NCBI GenBank assembly: GCA_973895155.1
Contig: OZ316893.1
Coordinates: 6,510,001 to 6,574,000 of the forward strand
Reading direction: 5' to 3'
Length of the DNA: 64,000 bases
Source: Marsupella aquatica
Taxonomy: Eukaryota; Marchantiophyta
Made by a program: the position numbers and the translations under genes. A model generated the notes under the pieces. The model saw nothing but the letters and a program-made list of their open reading frames with translations, searched no databases and had not been told where the DNA came from. Below are positions 1-10,777 of this stretch, one piece after another; positions within the stretch are counted from its first letter, which is position 1, and every line of letters starts with the position of its first letter.

Positions 1-622
1 TAGTGGACGGGGCAAATTAAGGCCCGACTTCCAGGAGACAGGTAGGCGCACGTAAAGGGGGGTAAATACTCCCTGATCCTCGGGCAAGTAGGACCAGACG
101 GGGAAGGGGCAATATGAGGCACCTGGCACCCCGAAGCACACATAAAAAGGGGCTTACGCCCTTAAGGAAACCACGCCCCTTTTTCTTTCCCTTGATTTTT
201 TTCGCTTCCCTTGAGATGCCGAAAGCTTCCCTCAAAACTACTTCCTTTGTAAAGTGCATCCTGGTTCTCCAATTTTCCCAGAGTTTTTCTCTCTAGCTCT
301 TTTCCTAGTTCTTTTCCCGGAGCCCGGCATTGAGTGGTGTTGGAGGATTGAATGCTTGCTTCAGAAACATTTGTGACGACAGCGTCGGGGTGCCCCGGTG
401 ATAGGGGTGGAGCCAATCGTGACATGGGAGCCGTTCGGGCTAAGGGAAACAAGGATTTGGGGGATAATTGTCGGATAATTATCATGTACGTGAGAATTTT
501 TGCGACGGTTTTCTTGGGTGGTCTGGCTGTGGGCATTTGATCGTGTTACCGGGATTTTTCTTTGGGCCAAAGAGTGAATTGTGATACGATTGAAGGAAGG
601 AACTCGTGTGAGCCGAATGTGA
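1..622. other. non-coding left edge
   Basis: No supported gene. Open frames on both strands are short and show no recognisable domain or composition bias. The stretch is probably the upstream or leader region of the broken gene that begins at 623, or part of the same unidentified element whose left end lies outside the window. Confidence 0.4.
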
Positions 623-1648
623 ATGAGCTCGTCATTGGAAAGACTGGAGTTCAGTAGGGCCCGTATTCGTAGATACAAGGCCGCTTACCGGGACTATGTT
701 GCATCGCGGATTGCTGAAGAGAGGGGGGAGAGACATACAGCCCAAGGTAGGACTTGGAACGTGGAGGCAAGATTAGAGTTCCGTACGGAGGGGATATACT
801 TTCATTGCACACAAAAATTGATTCCCAATACGGAGCTGGCCAAGCTATTGTTCCTGGACAACCAAGATTTCACTTTTCAGCCAACGGAGCCACCGGGGAT
901 ACTTACGTTGGAACAGCTGGCTGGAGTTGTGAGAGATCCCACCTCCGTGACCAACATTCCCCTTTCATCATTCAAGGAACCAGCTTTCAAGGGGTTGGTG
1001 GCCAAGATACACCAACGAGTGCTTGGCCGAGGGCAATCTGGAATGGTGAGTGGAGATCAATTGGCTATTGCCAATGACATCAAACCTCACCCAAGTCACA
1101 CTTACGGATGGTGGTACTTTGGGCTGAAGAAAACGTTGGCCATGGATCCTAAAAGTGTGAAGTCCGGAGGAAGCGTGCATTTGATGGTGTCATTCCTCTT
1201 GGCCAGGTCAGAGGGGCTCCTCCCCTCTCCGGAGACTGAAGAAGCGGTGCCACCCTTCACCACGGAAATACGGAGGATTGCAACTACCATCTTGGGTAGT
1301 CTCGCAAAGGAATCACCTTCTGAACCAACAGCCAAAATCACTACCGAAGAGGACCCGGATGAAGCCACAAAATCGGCCTCGCCAAGAGCGAAACCTGCAG
1401 GAATTGGCTTGTGCAAAGGGGTTTCTTGGGTTTAGGGAGCCATGGGACGCACCACAGAAACCTTGCAGACAAGCAGCCAGGCCTTGAAGGAAGTAATAAA
1501 GGCTAAGGAGGTGATCATCCCGGAGCAAGGTAAACAACTTACAGAGGCACAGGTTCAGATTTCTCAGTTACACGGAGCCTTGTCTACCAAGGCTAAGGAA
1601 GCATTAGAGGTGGGGGCTTTGAGGGAAGAATTGGCCAAGCTCAAGTAG
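623..1648 (+). pseudogene. unknown element protein with C-terminal coiled coil, interrupted by one TAG
   Basis: I do not recognise this protein. One reading frame runs from ATG 623 to the TAG at 1646-1648 and is broken only by a TAG at 1433-1435; both halves are in the same frame, so a single CAG-to-TAG change would explain the split. The first 270 codons are mixed globular sequence with an Arg-rich start (residues 8-20) and a Trp-Trp-Tyr patch near residue 180. The part after the stop (68 codons) is rich in Lys, Glu, Ala and Leu with heptad spacing, which suggests a coiled coil. A similar Leu/Val/Arg heptad segment occurs at 3420-3596. The gene is probably from a transposable element, since palindromic repeats follow and no host family is recognisable. 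A retroelement Gag is possible, but no zinc knuckle is present. Confidence 0.45.
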
Positions 1649-1931
1649 AGCACCGGTGAGGTGGAACACGATTTCGGACCGACCGAGAAGTGTGTCAGAG
1701 TTCTCGTTTAGCCCGATCCCGTTTTTTTTCTAACGCAATGCAATGACCGATAAAACTGGCAAAAACTCTCCGAAACGCCACTTTCCTCCATTGCATCGCC
1801 GCGGGAATGCAGGGAGCGATACGTGCATCGGGTTTTACATTCCGTCAGTGAAAATGTCCGAACTGCGAGTAACTTGGTCCGAACCACGTAATCCAGGAAC
1901 GACCACGCACTAACCCAGGTAAAGGGGAAAC

Positions 1932-1966
1932 TTAACCATGGTTAAGGGGAAATTAACCATGGTTTA
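1932..1966. repeat. two copies of palindrome TTAACCATGGTTAA
   Basis: TTAACCATGGTTAA occurs at 1932-1945 as a perfect 14-bp palindrome. A near copy with one mismatch lies at 1953-1966. The pair sits about 10-45 bp upstream of a TATA box, a position fitting a dimeric transcription-factor operator. Confidence 0.6.
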
Positions 1967-1976
1967 GAGCGTCCCC

Positions 1977-1984
1977 TATATAAA
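1977..1984 (+). promoter_or_regulatory. TATA box (TATATAAA)
   Basis: TATATAAA preceded by CCCC and followed by GAGGAG is a good plant TATA box. With the two palindromes just upstream it looks like a core promoter firing rightwards near 2010. No long ORF follows; the next 900 bp hold the GATAAATTTATC repeats, so the transcript may be a leader of a decayed element. Confidence 0.5.
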
Positions 1985-2110
1985 GAGGAGCGGGCTGCCC
2001 ATAAAACGTTTGCTTTTGCCAGAGTAAATATCTCCTGACTGAGAGCGAATACCAAACTCCCATCGAGTCTTACATTCCTCCCAAGCGATTCGACTCTTTC
2101 TACCGAAAAC

Positions 2111-2919
2111 CCGATAAATTTATCGGAACAGCCATTCCTGTTCAAGTTCTCCATGTAAGACTAACTAGTCATTTAGTGTAAAATGTCCAGATCCGAGCGG
2201 ACTGTGATAAATTTATCGCATTCTGCATTCCTCTGTTGCAATCATTTGATCCAGTGTTTAGAGAGGTGTTGCCTTCATTCCGATAAATTTATCGGAGTCT
2301 TCATTCCTTTCATGGAAAGAGGAGTAATTGAGAATCCGATAAATTTATCGGAGTTGTCATTTTTGTGAAAGATTGAATTCAGGGCTTAGGTGTCTGAGGA
2401 AGTCATATTTTCAATTCGAATGCGGAGTGCGATAAACTTATCGCATCCTCCTATGCAAAAAACTTATCGACGGTGGCCCTTTTATAGTGTCTGTTGAGGG
2501 GTTGGCCCACGTGTCCACTTTTGATTGGCTGTCACCCTAAACGACAAAATAGCAGAAATGGGTATATTTCTTGGATTTCCAATTTCATTCTCACACGTGC
2601 ATCGTGGCAAAATTATATAGTTTTGAAATTGAAGCGATAAATTTATCTGATGTTGGTATTGCAAAAGTGGTTCCTTCATATGGAAGTTGCAATTTGAAAT
2701 TGAAGCGATAAATTTATCTGATGTTGGTATTGCAAAAGTGGTTCCTTCATATGGAAGTTGCAATTTTGAAATTGAAGTGATAAATTTATCTGATGTTGGT
2801 ATTGCGAATAGTTTTCTTCATATGGATAGGAATTTTGAAATTTAACCGATGAACCGAAGGATCTTAGTATTGTCGACTAGTATTTTTATCGCCCGTAGTT
2901 TTTGCGATAATTTTATCGG
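2111..2919. repeat. dispersed palindrome CGATAAATTTATCG, about nine copies
   Basis: Copies with core GATAAATTTATC occur at 2111-2126, 2205-2220, 2280-2295, 2336-2351, 2429-2444 (one change), 2634-2650, 2705-2721, 2776-2792 and 2904-2919 (shortened). The first four are nearly perfect 16-bp palindromes. Clustered short palindromes like these are typical of subterminal regions of plant DNA transposons, where the element's DNA-binding protein docks. The associated transposase was not found. Confidence 0.7.
2625..2837. repeat. 71-bp tandem repeat, three copies
   Basis: A 71-bp unit is repeated nearly identically from about 2625 and 2696, and more diverged from about 2767. Each copy holds one GATAAATTTATC motif at its start and the words TGATGTTGGTATTGC and TTCATATGGA later. 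The spacing of the motif (2634, 2705, 2776) gives the period. Confidence 0.8.
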
Positions 2920-3419
2920 ACTGCGCATTGCTGTTGAAAGAATGGCATGTTGACTATGGTCACTTGCGGAGGTAACTGGTCAATTGCGGAGGTAACTGCA
3001 AGGTAAGTTTGACGAACCGTGCAGTAATTCTTATCGACTGTGATGTAAAATATTTTTGGTAAATATCCAAAAACTGAGAAAATTGAGATTGGGTCGGAGT
3101 TTTCATGGCTCAAATCCGGAGTCCGATACAGTTATCGCACTTGGCTCAAAACGTGGATATGGATTTATAGATAAGACCTTTCATATATCTTCGGAGAGCG
3201 TGAATATGAGGTTGAGGAGAAAGTTTTTTGGATCTAATTGTTCCTTGATAATATGAATGTTTGTTAGCATGAATTTCATTGGTTTTGATCATTATTAAAT
3301 TTGCTGTTTCAATCCGAACTCCGATACAAATTACATTATTTCCCAAAAAATGTGTTTTTGATGAAAAAAACTGCCGATTTCGCGAGATTCGGCGGAAAAT
3401 GAAAATACACTTCTCGTTT

Positions 3420-3596
3420 AGAGGAAATAGTTCTCGTTCGGTCCAAAATCGTGTTGTGGAGAGACTGAAGCGACAAGTTGTGGAGTTACGGGGTCAGGTT
3501 GGGCTCCTTGAGACCAGGGCCAAGAGAAACAACATGTTGAGGTTGGGGAAGAGGAAAAGCCCATCCTCACCTAGCCCTACTCTCCCCCCTAACTGA
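3420..3596 (+). pseudogene. coiled-coil tail fragment
   Basis: An open stretch ends at the TGA at 3594-3596. It encodes a Val/Leu/Arg heptad segment followed by a basic, Ser/Pro-rich tail. It resembles the coiled-coil C-terminus of the 623-1648 gene in style, though not clearly in sequence. It abuts the start of gypsy homology at about 3610, so the junction is probably an insertion or deletion breakpoint. Function unknown. Confidence 0.3.
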
Positions 3597-3601
3597 CTTG
3601 G

Positions 3602-5533
3602 TCTCTAAGGATATAGAGGGGATTCCTTGGCATGGTGGGCTACTACCGAAGATTTGTAGAAGGCTATGCTAAGATTGCTTTGCCCCTAACTAAGTTGTTG
3701 AAGAAGGAAGCCCCATTTCAGTGGGGTGACCGACAAGAGGAAGCTTTTAGGGAGCTCAAGGCCAGGATGGTTAAGGCACCTATGATGGCAGCACCCAGAT
3801 TTGACCGAGAGTTCCAAGTAACTGGAGATGCTTCAGGTTTTTGTATAGGAGTGATACTTTGGCAGTATGGGGAGAACAAGGAGGAAAGGCCCATCTACTA
3901 TGCCAGTAGGCAGATGAGCCCAGCTGAGAAGAACTACACCACTACTGAGAGAGAATGCTTGCCTATTATCTTTGCATGTAAGAAGTTCAGGCACTACCTA
4001 CTTGGCTATGATGTGGTTTTCCATACTGATCATGATGCCATCAAGCATTTGGTGAACAAAGCTGATTTATCAGGGAGAGTTGCTAGGTGGGTCATGTTGC
4101 TCCAGGAGTTTCAATACCAAATCAAGGTAAAGCCTGGGATGGGGAACAAGAATGTGGACTACCTATCCCGGTTGGAGGAAAAAGAGGTGAGCAACTCCAT
4201 TGTTGCTGTTTTTCCAGATGAGCATTTTTTTACCATTTCAGAGGAGGAGGATGAATATGCTGAGATTCGAAGGTACCTAAAGGAGGGAGTGATTCCACTA
4301 GGGAATACTCAGAAGCAAAGAATTTTTGTGGTCAAGACAGGACCATACACATTGATCAAAGATATATTAATTAAGCTTGGCCAGATGACAGGTTGAGGAG
4401 ATGTGTGAGCAAGAAGGACATCCTGAAAATTATGCACACATTTCACTCAGGAGAGGAGGGAGGTCACTTTGGGGTACAAACCACCATTAAGAAGATCCGG
4501 ACTGCAGGCTATTGGTGGCCTACTCTTCACAAGGATGTGCACAAGTACATCAGGAGTTGTGACCCTTGCCAACATTCAGGCAAGCCCTCAGTTAAGGACC
4601 ACTGGCCTCTCACTCCTATCATTCCTTTGGGCCCTTTTGCCAAATGGGGCATTGACTTTGTTGGTCCTATCAGTCCAGCCACTCAGTAAGACCTATAGGT
4701 ACAGGTACATCATCCTTGCTACTGATTATGCTACTAAATGGGTGGAGGCTAAGGCCACTAGGAAGAATGATGCTGAGACTGCTGGTAAATTCCTGTATGG
4801 GAATATTTTGATGAGATTTGGTGCTCCTTGGGAGTTGGTGAGTGATAGGGGTTTGCATTTTATTAATGAAGTGATTGAAACCATCACTGAGCAACACCAA
4901 ATTAGGCATAGGCTCACTACACCCTACAACCCCAAGGCTAATGGCTTGACTGAGAGAGCTAATGGAATTGTGTGCACCATTCTAACCAAGATGGTTGCAG
5001 CACATAAGTCAGATTGGGATAAGAAGCTTGCTGCAGCTGTTTATGCATACAATACAGGCAGCTGAGAAGAGCACCACTGGGAAGAGCCCTTACTTCTTGG
5101 TATATGGACAGAACCCATTATCAATTGTGGAGTCCGAGTTGAGGACTGATCGCACCATTGAGGAGCATCCTAGACCAGAGGAGTGGCTAGACAGCAGGTT
5201 GGCCATGATTGAGGAGTTGGATGAGGAGAGAGATCGAGATTGCTTTGGAGAGGACTCAATTAAGCAGTCCAAGAACAAAGGAAAAAGAGGTTTGATAAGA
5301 AGATCAAGCATGACCCCGTGGAAGAAGGAGACCTGGTGTTGATGTATGACAGCCGACACCAGAAGTTCCCAGGGAAGTTGCACACTCGTTGGCTTGGTCC
5401 ATTTCAAGTGACTTCTATTTTCAAGAATGGTTCTTTGTCTTTGGCTACTCTAGATGGAGAGGAGTTGCCAACCAAGGTTAATGGTTCTAGAGTGAGAAAG
5501 TACTATGATCTAAGGCATTTCTTCAAAGATTGA
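3602..5533 (+). pseudogene. Ty3/gypsy pol fragment 1: RT end, RNase H, integrase
   Basis: This is the 3' half of a Ty3/gypsy Pol polyprotein. It begins inside the RT-RNase H connection (GYYRRF at about 3634-3651). RNase H follows, with the GDASGFCIG, YYASRQ and HTDH motifs between about 3820 and 4035, and a chromodomain-less spacer ending near 4200. The integrase zinc finger is at about 4440-4580 (H-H then CDPCQ). The DDE core follows, with first Asp in TDYATKW, second Asp in VSDRG and Glu in ERANG between about 4720 and 4970. The C-terminal GPF-type segment near 5390 ends at the TGA at 5531-5533. Frameshifts near 4385, 4685, 5060 and 5320 break the frame. Gag, protease and the RT palm are missing, so the copy is 5' truncated and dead. 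Asn replaces Ala in the usual NADYLSR-like tether (NVDYLSR). Confidence 0.9.
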
Positions 5534-7728
5534 TCTTAGACATAGAGCACTCTCGGGGCATTCGCACGCTGGTCCTGGGATTATGTGCGCCCCCTTAAAG
5601 GTGTCACACAGGGCTGTTAGTTAATTTTTGAGCTTATTAAGCTTATAGTTACTTCTTTCTATGTAATTTCAGTGTAGTTGAAGGCTTTAGGCCTTGGTCA
5701 ACTTTGAACCTAGAAGATTAAGTGAGAAGTTAATAGTGATAATTTTAAGGTAGAGTAGTCTTTTGTGATATTTTAATCAAATCTTTGTAGGTCATGACAA
5801 ACTCTCAAATTTTGATGAGTAGATAGATTTTAGATAGAGAAATCTACCCAAGAAAATATCAGACAAAATGAACATGTTGTTAGGAAGTTAGGGTCATTTT
5901 TGTTTCGCATATTAACACTTTGGTTTTTTGACACTTACAATAGTTTTTTGTTTTTACAACTTTATACTAAATTAGTATCTTTAGGTATTTTATAGGTAGA
6001 CTTAGATTAGTCCAAAAAGTCTGAGTTTTTGTGAGGTAATAGATTATAGGTAGAGGAAACGCACTGGAAAAATTTCAGCACAAACTGAATTCAGGTTAGA
6101 TTTTTAAAAATCACAAGGAATAGGCATCTAGTATTTTTGCCGCAAAACCACTAGGCCGCTAAGTCGTTTGGACGTTTTGTTGCGAGTTAACCAGGGGGTA
6201 ACCCCTGAGTGAAAAGAGGGGTACTCCTAAAGATGGTACTCTCATGTGGATGAGGGTAGTCAAAAGAAGAGGAAAGAAGAGGTAGATTAATAAGGAGTAA
6301 AAGAAAGAAACAGGAAATTACTTAGTTGGTGATAAGACTGATTGAGGTATGGAGTTAGGTAGTAGTGAAGACTCCATCAACAATTGATTGATGAGATATG
6401 GTGGATTAGGTGGTCATCAGTTGCAAGAAATGAAGTGAAGCAATCGTGGCTTGGAAAGACAAGTCGAATTGGAGAGATAATGTCGAATCGCACATGGACG
6501 ATGATTGAATGGAAGTAGGAGCTTGATTAGGAGCTAGTAAGAGAGGGGAACAGTCAGCCCATGGTGAGGATTGGATTGGAGTGGATTGGAGTGGCTAAAA
6601 AATATTTAAGGATTGGAGTTTCTTGTGTGGGGGGACAGATGCCTGGTTGCTTAGTGAAAACTTCATCCACATGGAGTGGAAACTAAGATCCACAAGCATT
6701 GATCCCATAGTTGGATAGTTGTAGAGAAGTGAGGAAAAGGACCCTGGACAGAGGTTCCATTTTACCAGGAAAATTTATGATGTTACATAAAGTCTCTTTT
6801 TCTTGCATCATTCTTTGCTATGACTCCAATTCTGTAGTTGGCATGAGAACTAAGCTTTAGAAGGATTGAGTACCTGGATGTTACCTTGTACCCAATCTGA
6901 TTGATTTTCTGGAGGTTCAGTGAGGAGAGAATATTGTGTTGTGATTTTAGGTTTTCCCTGGTTCGGGCAGTATACCTGGGCAGCGTATTGGCGATTCCTT
7001 ATGATGCTTTGGTGTCTCTAGCTGTGGACTTTTGGCAAAACGATTACAGGTTTTCCCTGGTCATTGTGTTTGGAGTACTTTAGTAAATCTGAAAGTGCAA
7101 CCTTCTCACCATGTGTGGTTTGCTGTCCTGATTTGGCTGTTTTGTTGGCCGGAGTTAGTAGACACCCCCAGGAGTGACAATCTGAATCTTCAGAGCTGGG
7201 AGGTGACAAGAAGTATTGATCTGGTCAAGGGCTGCTGAAACTTGGGTGCTTGAGATTGGGTTGCAATCAGGTACAATGGGCTCAACCCCTAGTTTTGTTT
7301 TGCAAACCAATTTATGGTAGGAGGAGCTGATGTGACCCCAACAACATGGTTTGTTCCAGTGAGCTTTTAGCAGGGTGATTTCTTACAGGTGTTCCCTGGT
7401 CACCTTGTGTAAAGAACTTTAGTAAATTTGGCACTCTCATGAGGAGGGGTCCTTGTGGAGAGTTAGGTCTTGTTGTTTTGTCGTTGTAGTCTATTGTTTT
7501 GAAGTGGAGAAAACTCTCCAGCCTCTTGGAAGATAGAGGTGGGGTTTTGTTTGGTTTCTAAAAGGTTTGTTCATCCGTCTTCCACTTGCGGTCCCACCCT
7601 AAGCTCTTCCATGGGAACGAACTGGTAGAGATAGCAATATCTTTGCTTGGGTTGTGTGCTACCCGTGAGTTACCCTCCACAACACTACGCCGAGGGAGGA
7701 AAGAGCGATTCAACGGGAGAGAGCTCAT
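5534..7728. other. 2.2 kb non-coding DNA between two gypsy elements, probable LTR material
   Basis: No gene is supported. Position suggests the 3' LTR of the first gypsy copy and the 5' LTR plus leader of the second, but I could not place TG...CA ends or a primer-binding site. A purine-rich tract lies at about 6253-6276. The phrase GTTTTCCCTGGT recurs at about 6950 and 7050, and GTGTTCCCTGGT at about 7388. The last two are followed by similar sequence including CTTTAGTAAAT, so part of this region is an internal duplication. Confidence 0.4.
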
Positions 7729-8685
7729 TTGCAGCAGCTCGCCGGGTGGCATGATACACAGCGACTGAGAGGGGCAGAAAGAGCTAGTCACTCCGTAACT
7801 GAAAGTGGCGTCGAAGAAGACATACCAGAAGAGGAGTCGGTAGGAAGAAGTGAGTCCCCAACCGACATGGGGGAACTAGAGGCACGGCCAGAAGATAGGC
7901 CTGGGACCAGACTGAGCCAACGGTTGCGCATTCATTACAAGGCATTTCATGGAAGAGGAGATGAGGATCCGGATGAATGGTTGGATGACTTCAAAGGAAC
8001 CGCTGCAGCAAATGGAGAATCGGCCATCAAGATGCAGATTCTTCCCGGCCTGTTCAAGGGTGAGGCTAGGCCTTGGTACAGAGCATTGGATGTGGAAGAT
8101 CAAGCCATCTGGCATACCTTCAACTCATTATTTGTAAAGGAGTTTCGACCCATTGGAACCTCAGAGCTAGCAGTGCTGAAATTGGGACAACTTTGGTTCA
8201 AGGAGAACAAATCCTTCAAAAAGTTCTTGCAACGCTTCCAAAAGCTGGTAAGACGTACAAAGACCAATGCATCTGAAGGTATGCAACTTCAATGGTTGGT
8301 GAATGCTTTGCCACAGAAGATGAGTTTTGCAATTAGGAAGGAGAACCCAAAGACTTTAGCCGAGGCAATTAGAGATATTCAATTATACATTAATGCGGAC
8401 ATCACAAGCCGGAAAAAACAGCTCAAGTCTGAGAGTTCCTCATCGGAGGAAGGATCACCCCATAAGAAAAAAGATAAGAAAAAGAAACATTCTAAGAAGT
8501 CAAGAAGTGATAACTCAAGCTCGGATAGTGGAAGTAGCAAGAGTGAGTCATCTTCTAGTTCTGAAGAAGAAAAATCTTGGAAAAAGAAGGGTAGAAGGAG
8601 GGGGAAGTTGAAAGTCAAGTTAGAAGCTAAAACGCTAGATAACATCGTAGCTCTTACCGAGCAGCTTAAGGCTATAATAGCATAG
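7729..8685 (+). pseudogene. Ty3/gypsy element 2 Gag (capsid region)
   Basis: The frame is open from about 7729; the first in-frame ATG with good context is at 7867. A retrotransposon Gag domain spans about residues 75-220, with Trp residues in the DEWLDDF, PWYRAL and ALP segments characteristic of plant gypsy Gag. It is followed by a strongly charged Ser/Lys/Glu-rich tail (about 8410-8600). The frame stops at TAG 8683-8685 but continues in the same phase into zinc knuckles, so this stop is probably CAG-to-TAG decay. Gag packages element RNA into virus-like particles in the cytoplasm. It lies upstream of its own protease and RT as expected. Confidence 0.85.
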
Positions 8686-10672
8686 GTAAAGCCAAAGAAG
8701 AAGGTAGTACTCGAGGATAGCTTTGTATGGTGTGCCTTATGTTATAAAACCGGACATCATAAAGACGCATGTCCTAAACTTAATACTAGTCATGTTCGAC
8801 ATGTGGCTGAGGTCAGACCATGTCAGGGAGAAGTATAGTACTTTTTAGGGGATGCCGCTGATAGTGTTTTTGGCATCAGTGAGACTGGAGCACGAGACCT
8901 ATCCAACCGACCTGCATCTCTCTGATCAGGATTAAGGAACAACCCGGGAGAAATGTATCCTTGGATTATTCAGAATCCGTCAGTACCTCCTAGGCCGAAT
9001 GTGCAATGATTTGCGGCATGCTATAATTGTGGTTAACCTGGCCATTTTGCTAGAGAATGCCCGAATGCACGCAAACAAGGTGATGGACAACCAGCTCAGC
9101 TATGTATGGGATGCCGATAGGAGGGTCACATGCTAGGACAATGTCCTACTTGGTTGGCAGGACTTGCCGCAAATCATAAGCTCTTGCTGGTCAAGGTCTT
9201 GCCTCCGAGTACTACCCCAGGGCGAGTTCAAATCAACCACATCAAACTCGGATGGCAAGTGGATGCCAAGGCAGAGTTTGGACAATCTGATGATGAGGCC
9301 GAGGCCCTATCAACATTTTCAGAAGAGGATTTAGATCATGATTGCTATTGGGTCTCTACTCGATCCACCAGAAGGAAGGAAAGGTGGGATGGGCTGGCCA
9401 AAAATAAGGGGAAGGTTAAAGAAGAAAAGATTGACTCTTCATCAACATCAACAGAAGGAGAACGAAGGGCGCCGGCAACACAGGTAAGCCATGAGTCCAC
9501 CAGTGAGCCCAATCCTTCACAGGACAACGACTTCAATCGAGACCATCCTAAGTTGTTTTACCCCTCTATTACGGCTAGTGTTAAGGAACAACTGCGAGAA
9601 TTGGAAACCCTGGAGAATACCGAAGCCATAGCTAAGGATGTGAAACGAGCAAAAGCTAGCGTTGTTCGCTTCGGAGGATCCAAGGGCTGTGGAAACTAGC
9701 GTGAAAAAACAGGCAGAAGCCCATACAGAGACACCGGCAGAAGAGAAGCCGATAGTCCCCTATGACTTGGCTAAAGATGTACTAGAATCTAGAGTCTCGG
9801 CAACAGTAGGTCAACTATTGAAAAATAGCCTGTACTTTCGGAAGCAGTTAAGAAAGGCCATTCTCGGCAAGCCGAGATTACCCAAGGTAGCAACCCGATC
9901 CGACGTGCTGATGATAGAAGAAGATCAAGGAGCCCTAGCACTACCATTAATGATTCAAGGAGAAATATTTCTAAGGGTACCCATCGATGGAGGATCAGGG
10001 GTATGTATTATGATTGATTCAACAGCAAAAGGATGGGGACTAACGCCGGAGATGACTGGAAGAGTGTTGAACATGGCCAATGGGTATCAGGTCATTCCCA
10101 CGGGAGTGTTAACCGGCATCAAGACTGAGATAGGAGGGATCTTCTTTAGCATTAACTATGTAGTAATGAAGCCGGTAAACCCTACATCATTTCGGCTATT
10201 GATTGGCAGGCCATGGCTGTATCTAGCCAAGGTAATAGAGGATTGGGGGAAGAAGGAGTTCACTTTTGGAACCCCCGCTATCACGGTATCTTGGGACACC
10301 AAGGATGATCGAAGGAGAAGCATCAGGAAGGTAGACGGGTATGACAGTGGACTGGAGTTAGCAGATGAGGTACATTGGTTAGAATGCCTCACTAACCTCA
10401 CCGAAGAAAGTATCTTTGAACTAGAGGTATCCCCCAGCGGACTATGGCAAGAACCTATGGCGAGTGACTTGGAGGAATATGAAGACAAAACCAAGGACTG
10501 CTTTGCCATAGAGTCCACCTTTTTAGCTTCAATTTCGGGGGAAGCACAATTAGTGGACCAGTTGGATGAAACGGCTAAGTGGGGAGCTGCATCCGAGCCA
10601 GTGGATTTTCCTCAGGCGTTGTGGCAGAGCCGGCAGGATCCACAACGCCGTCTATCATCGGCAATAAAGTAA
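8686..10672 (+). pseudogene. Ty3/gypsy element 2 zinc knuckles and aspartic protease
   Basis: Reading continues in the Gag phase through TAG 8836, TGA 8923, TGA 9007, TAA 9034 and TAG 9118. Three CCHC-type knuckles are visible: CALCYKTGHHKDAC near 8732-8773, one near 9019-9060 with the TAA inside it, and one near 9106-9144 with a TAG inside it. An acidic linker runs to about 9690, where the frame shifts. The second frame (to 10672) holds a retropepsin-like domain: catalytic triad region IDGGSG at about 9985-10002, and the RLLIGRPWL segment near 10192-10218. Another frameshift falls near 10600-10670. Every stop is one that a C-to-T change in CAG, CAA or CGA would give. Confidence 0.85.
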
Positions 10673-10777
10673 ATACCATGGAATCGGCATACAAGCCGAT
10701 TACAAGGGCAGAAAAAATTGAGGCCCTATTAGAAGCCAGAAGAGCACAGCGACCTAACCCTTAGGAGGCAACCAGGA

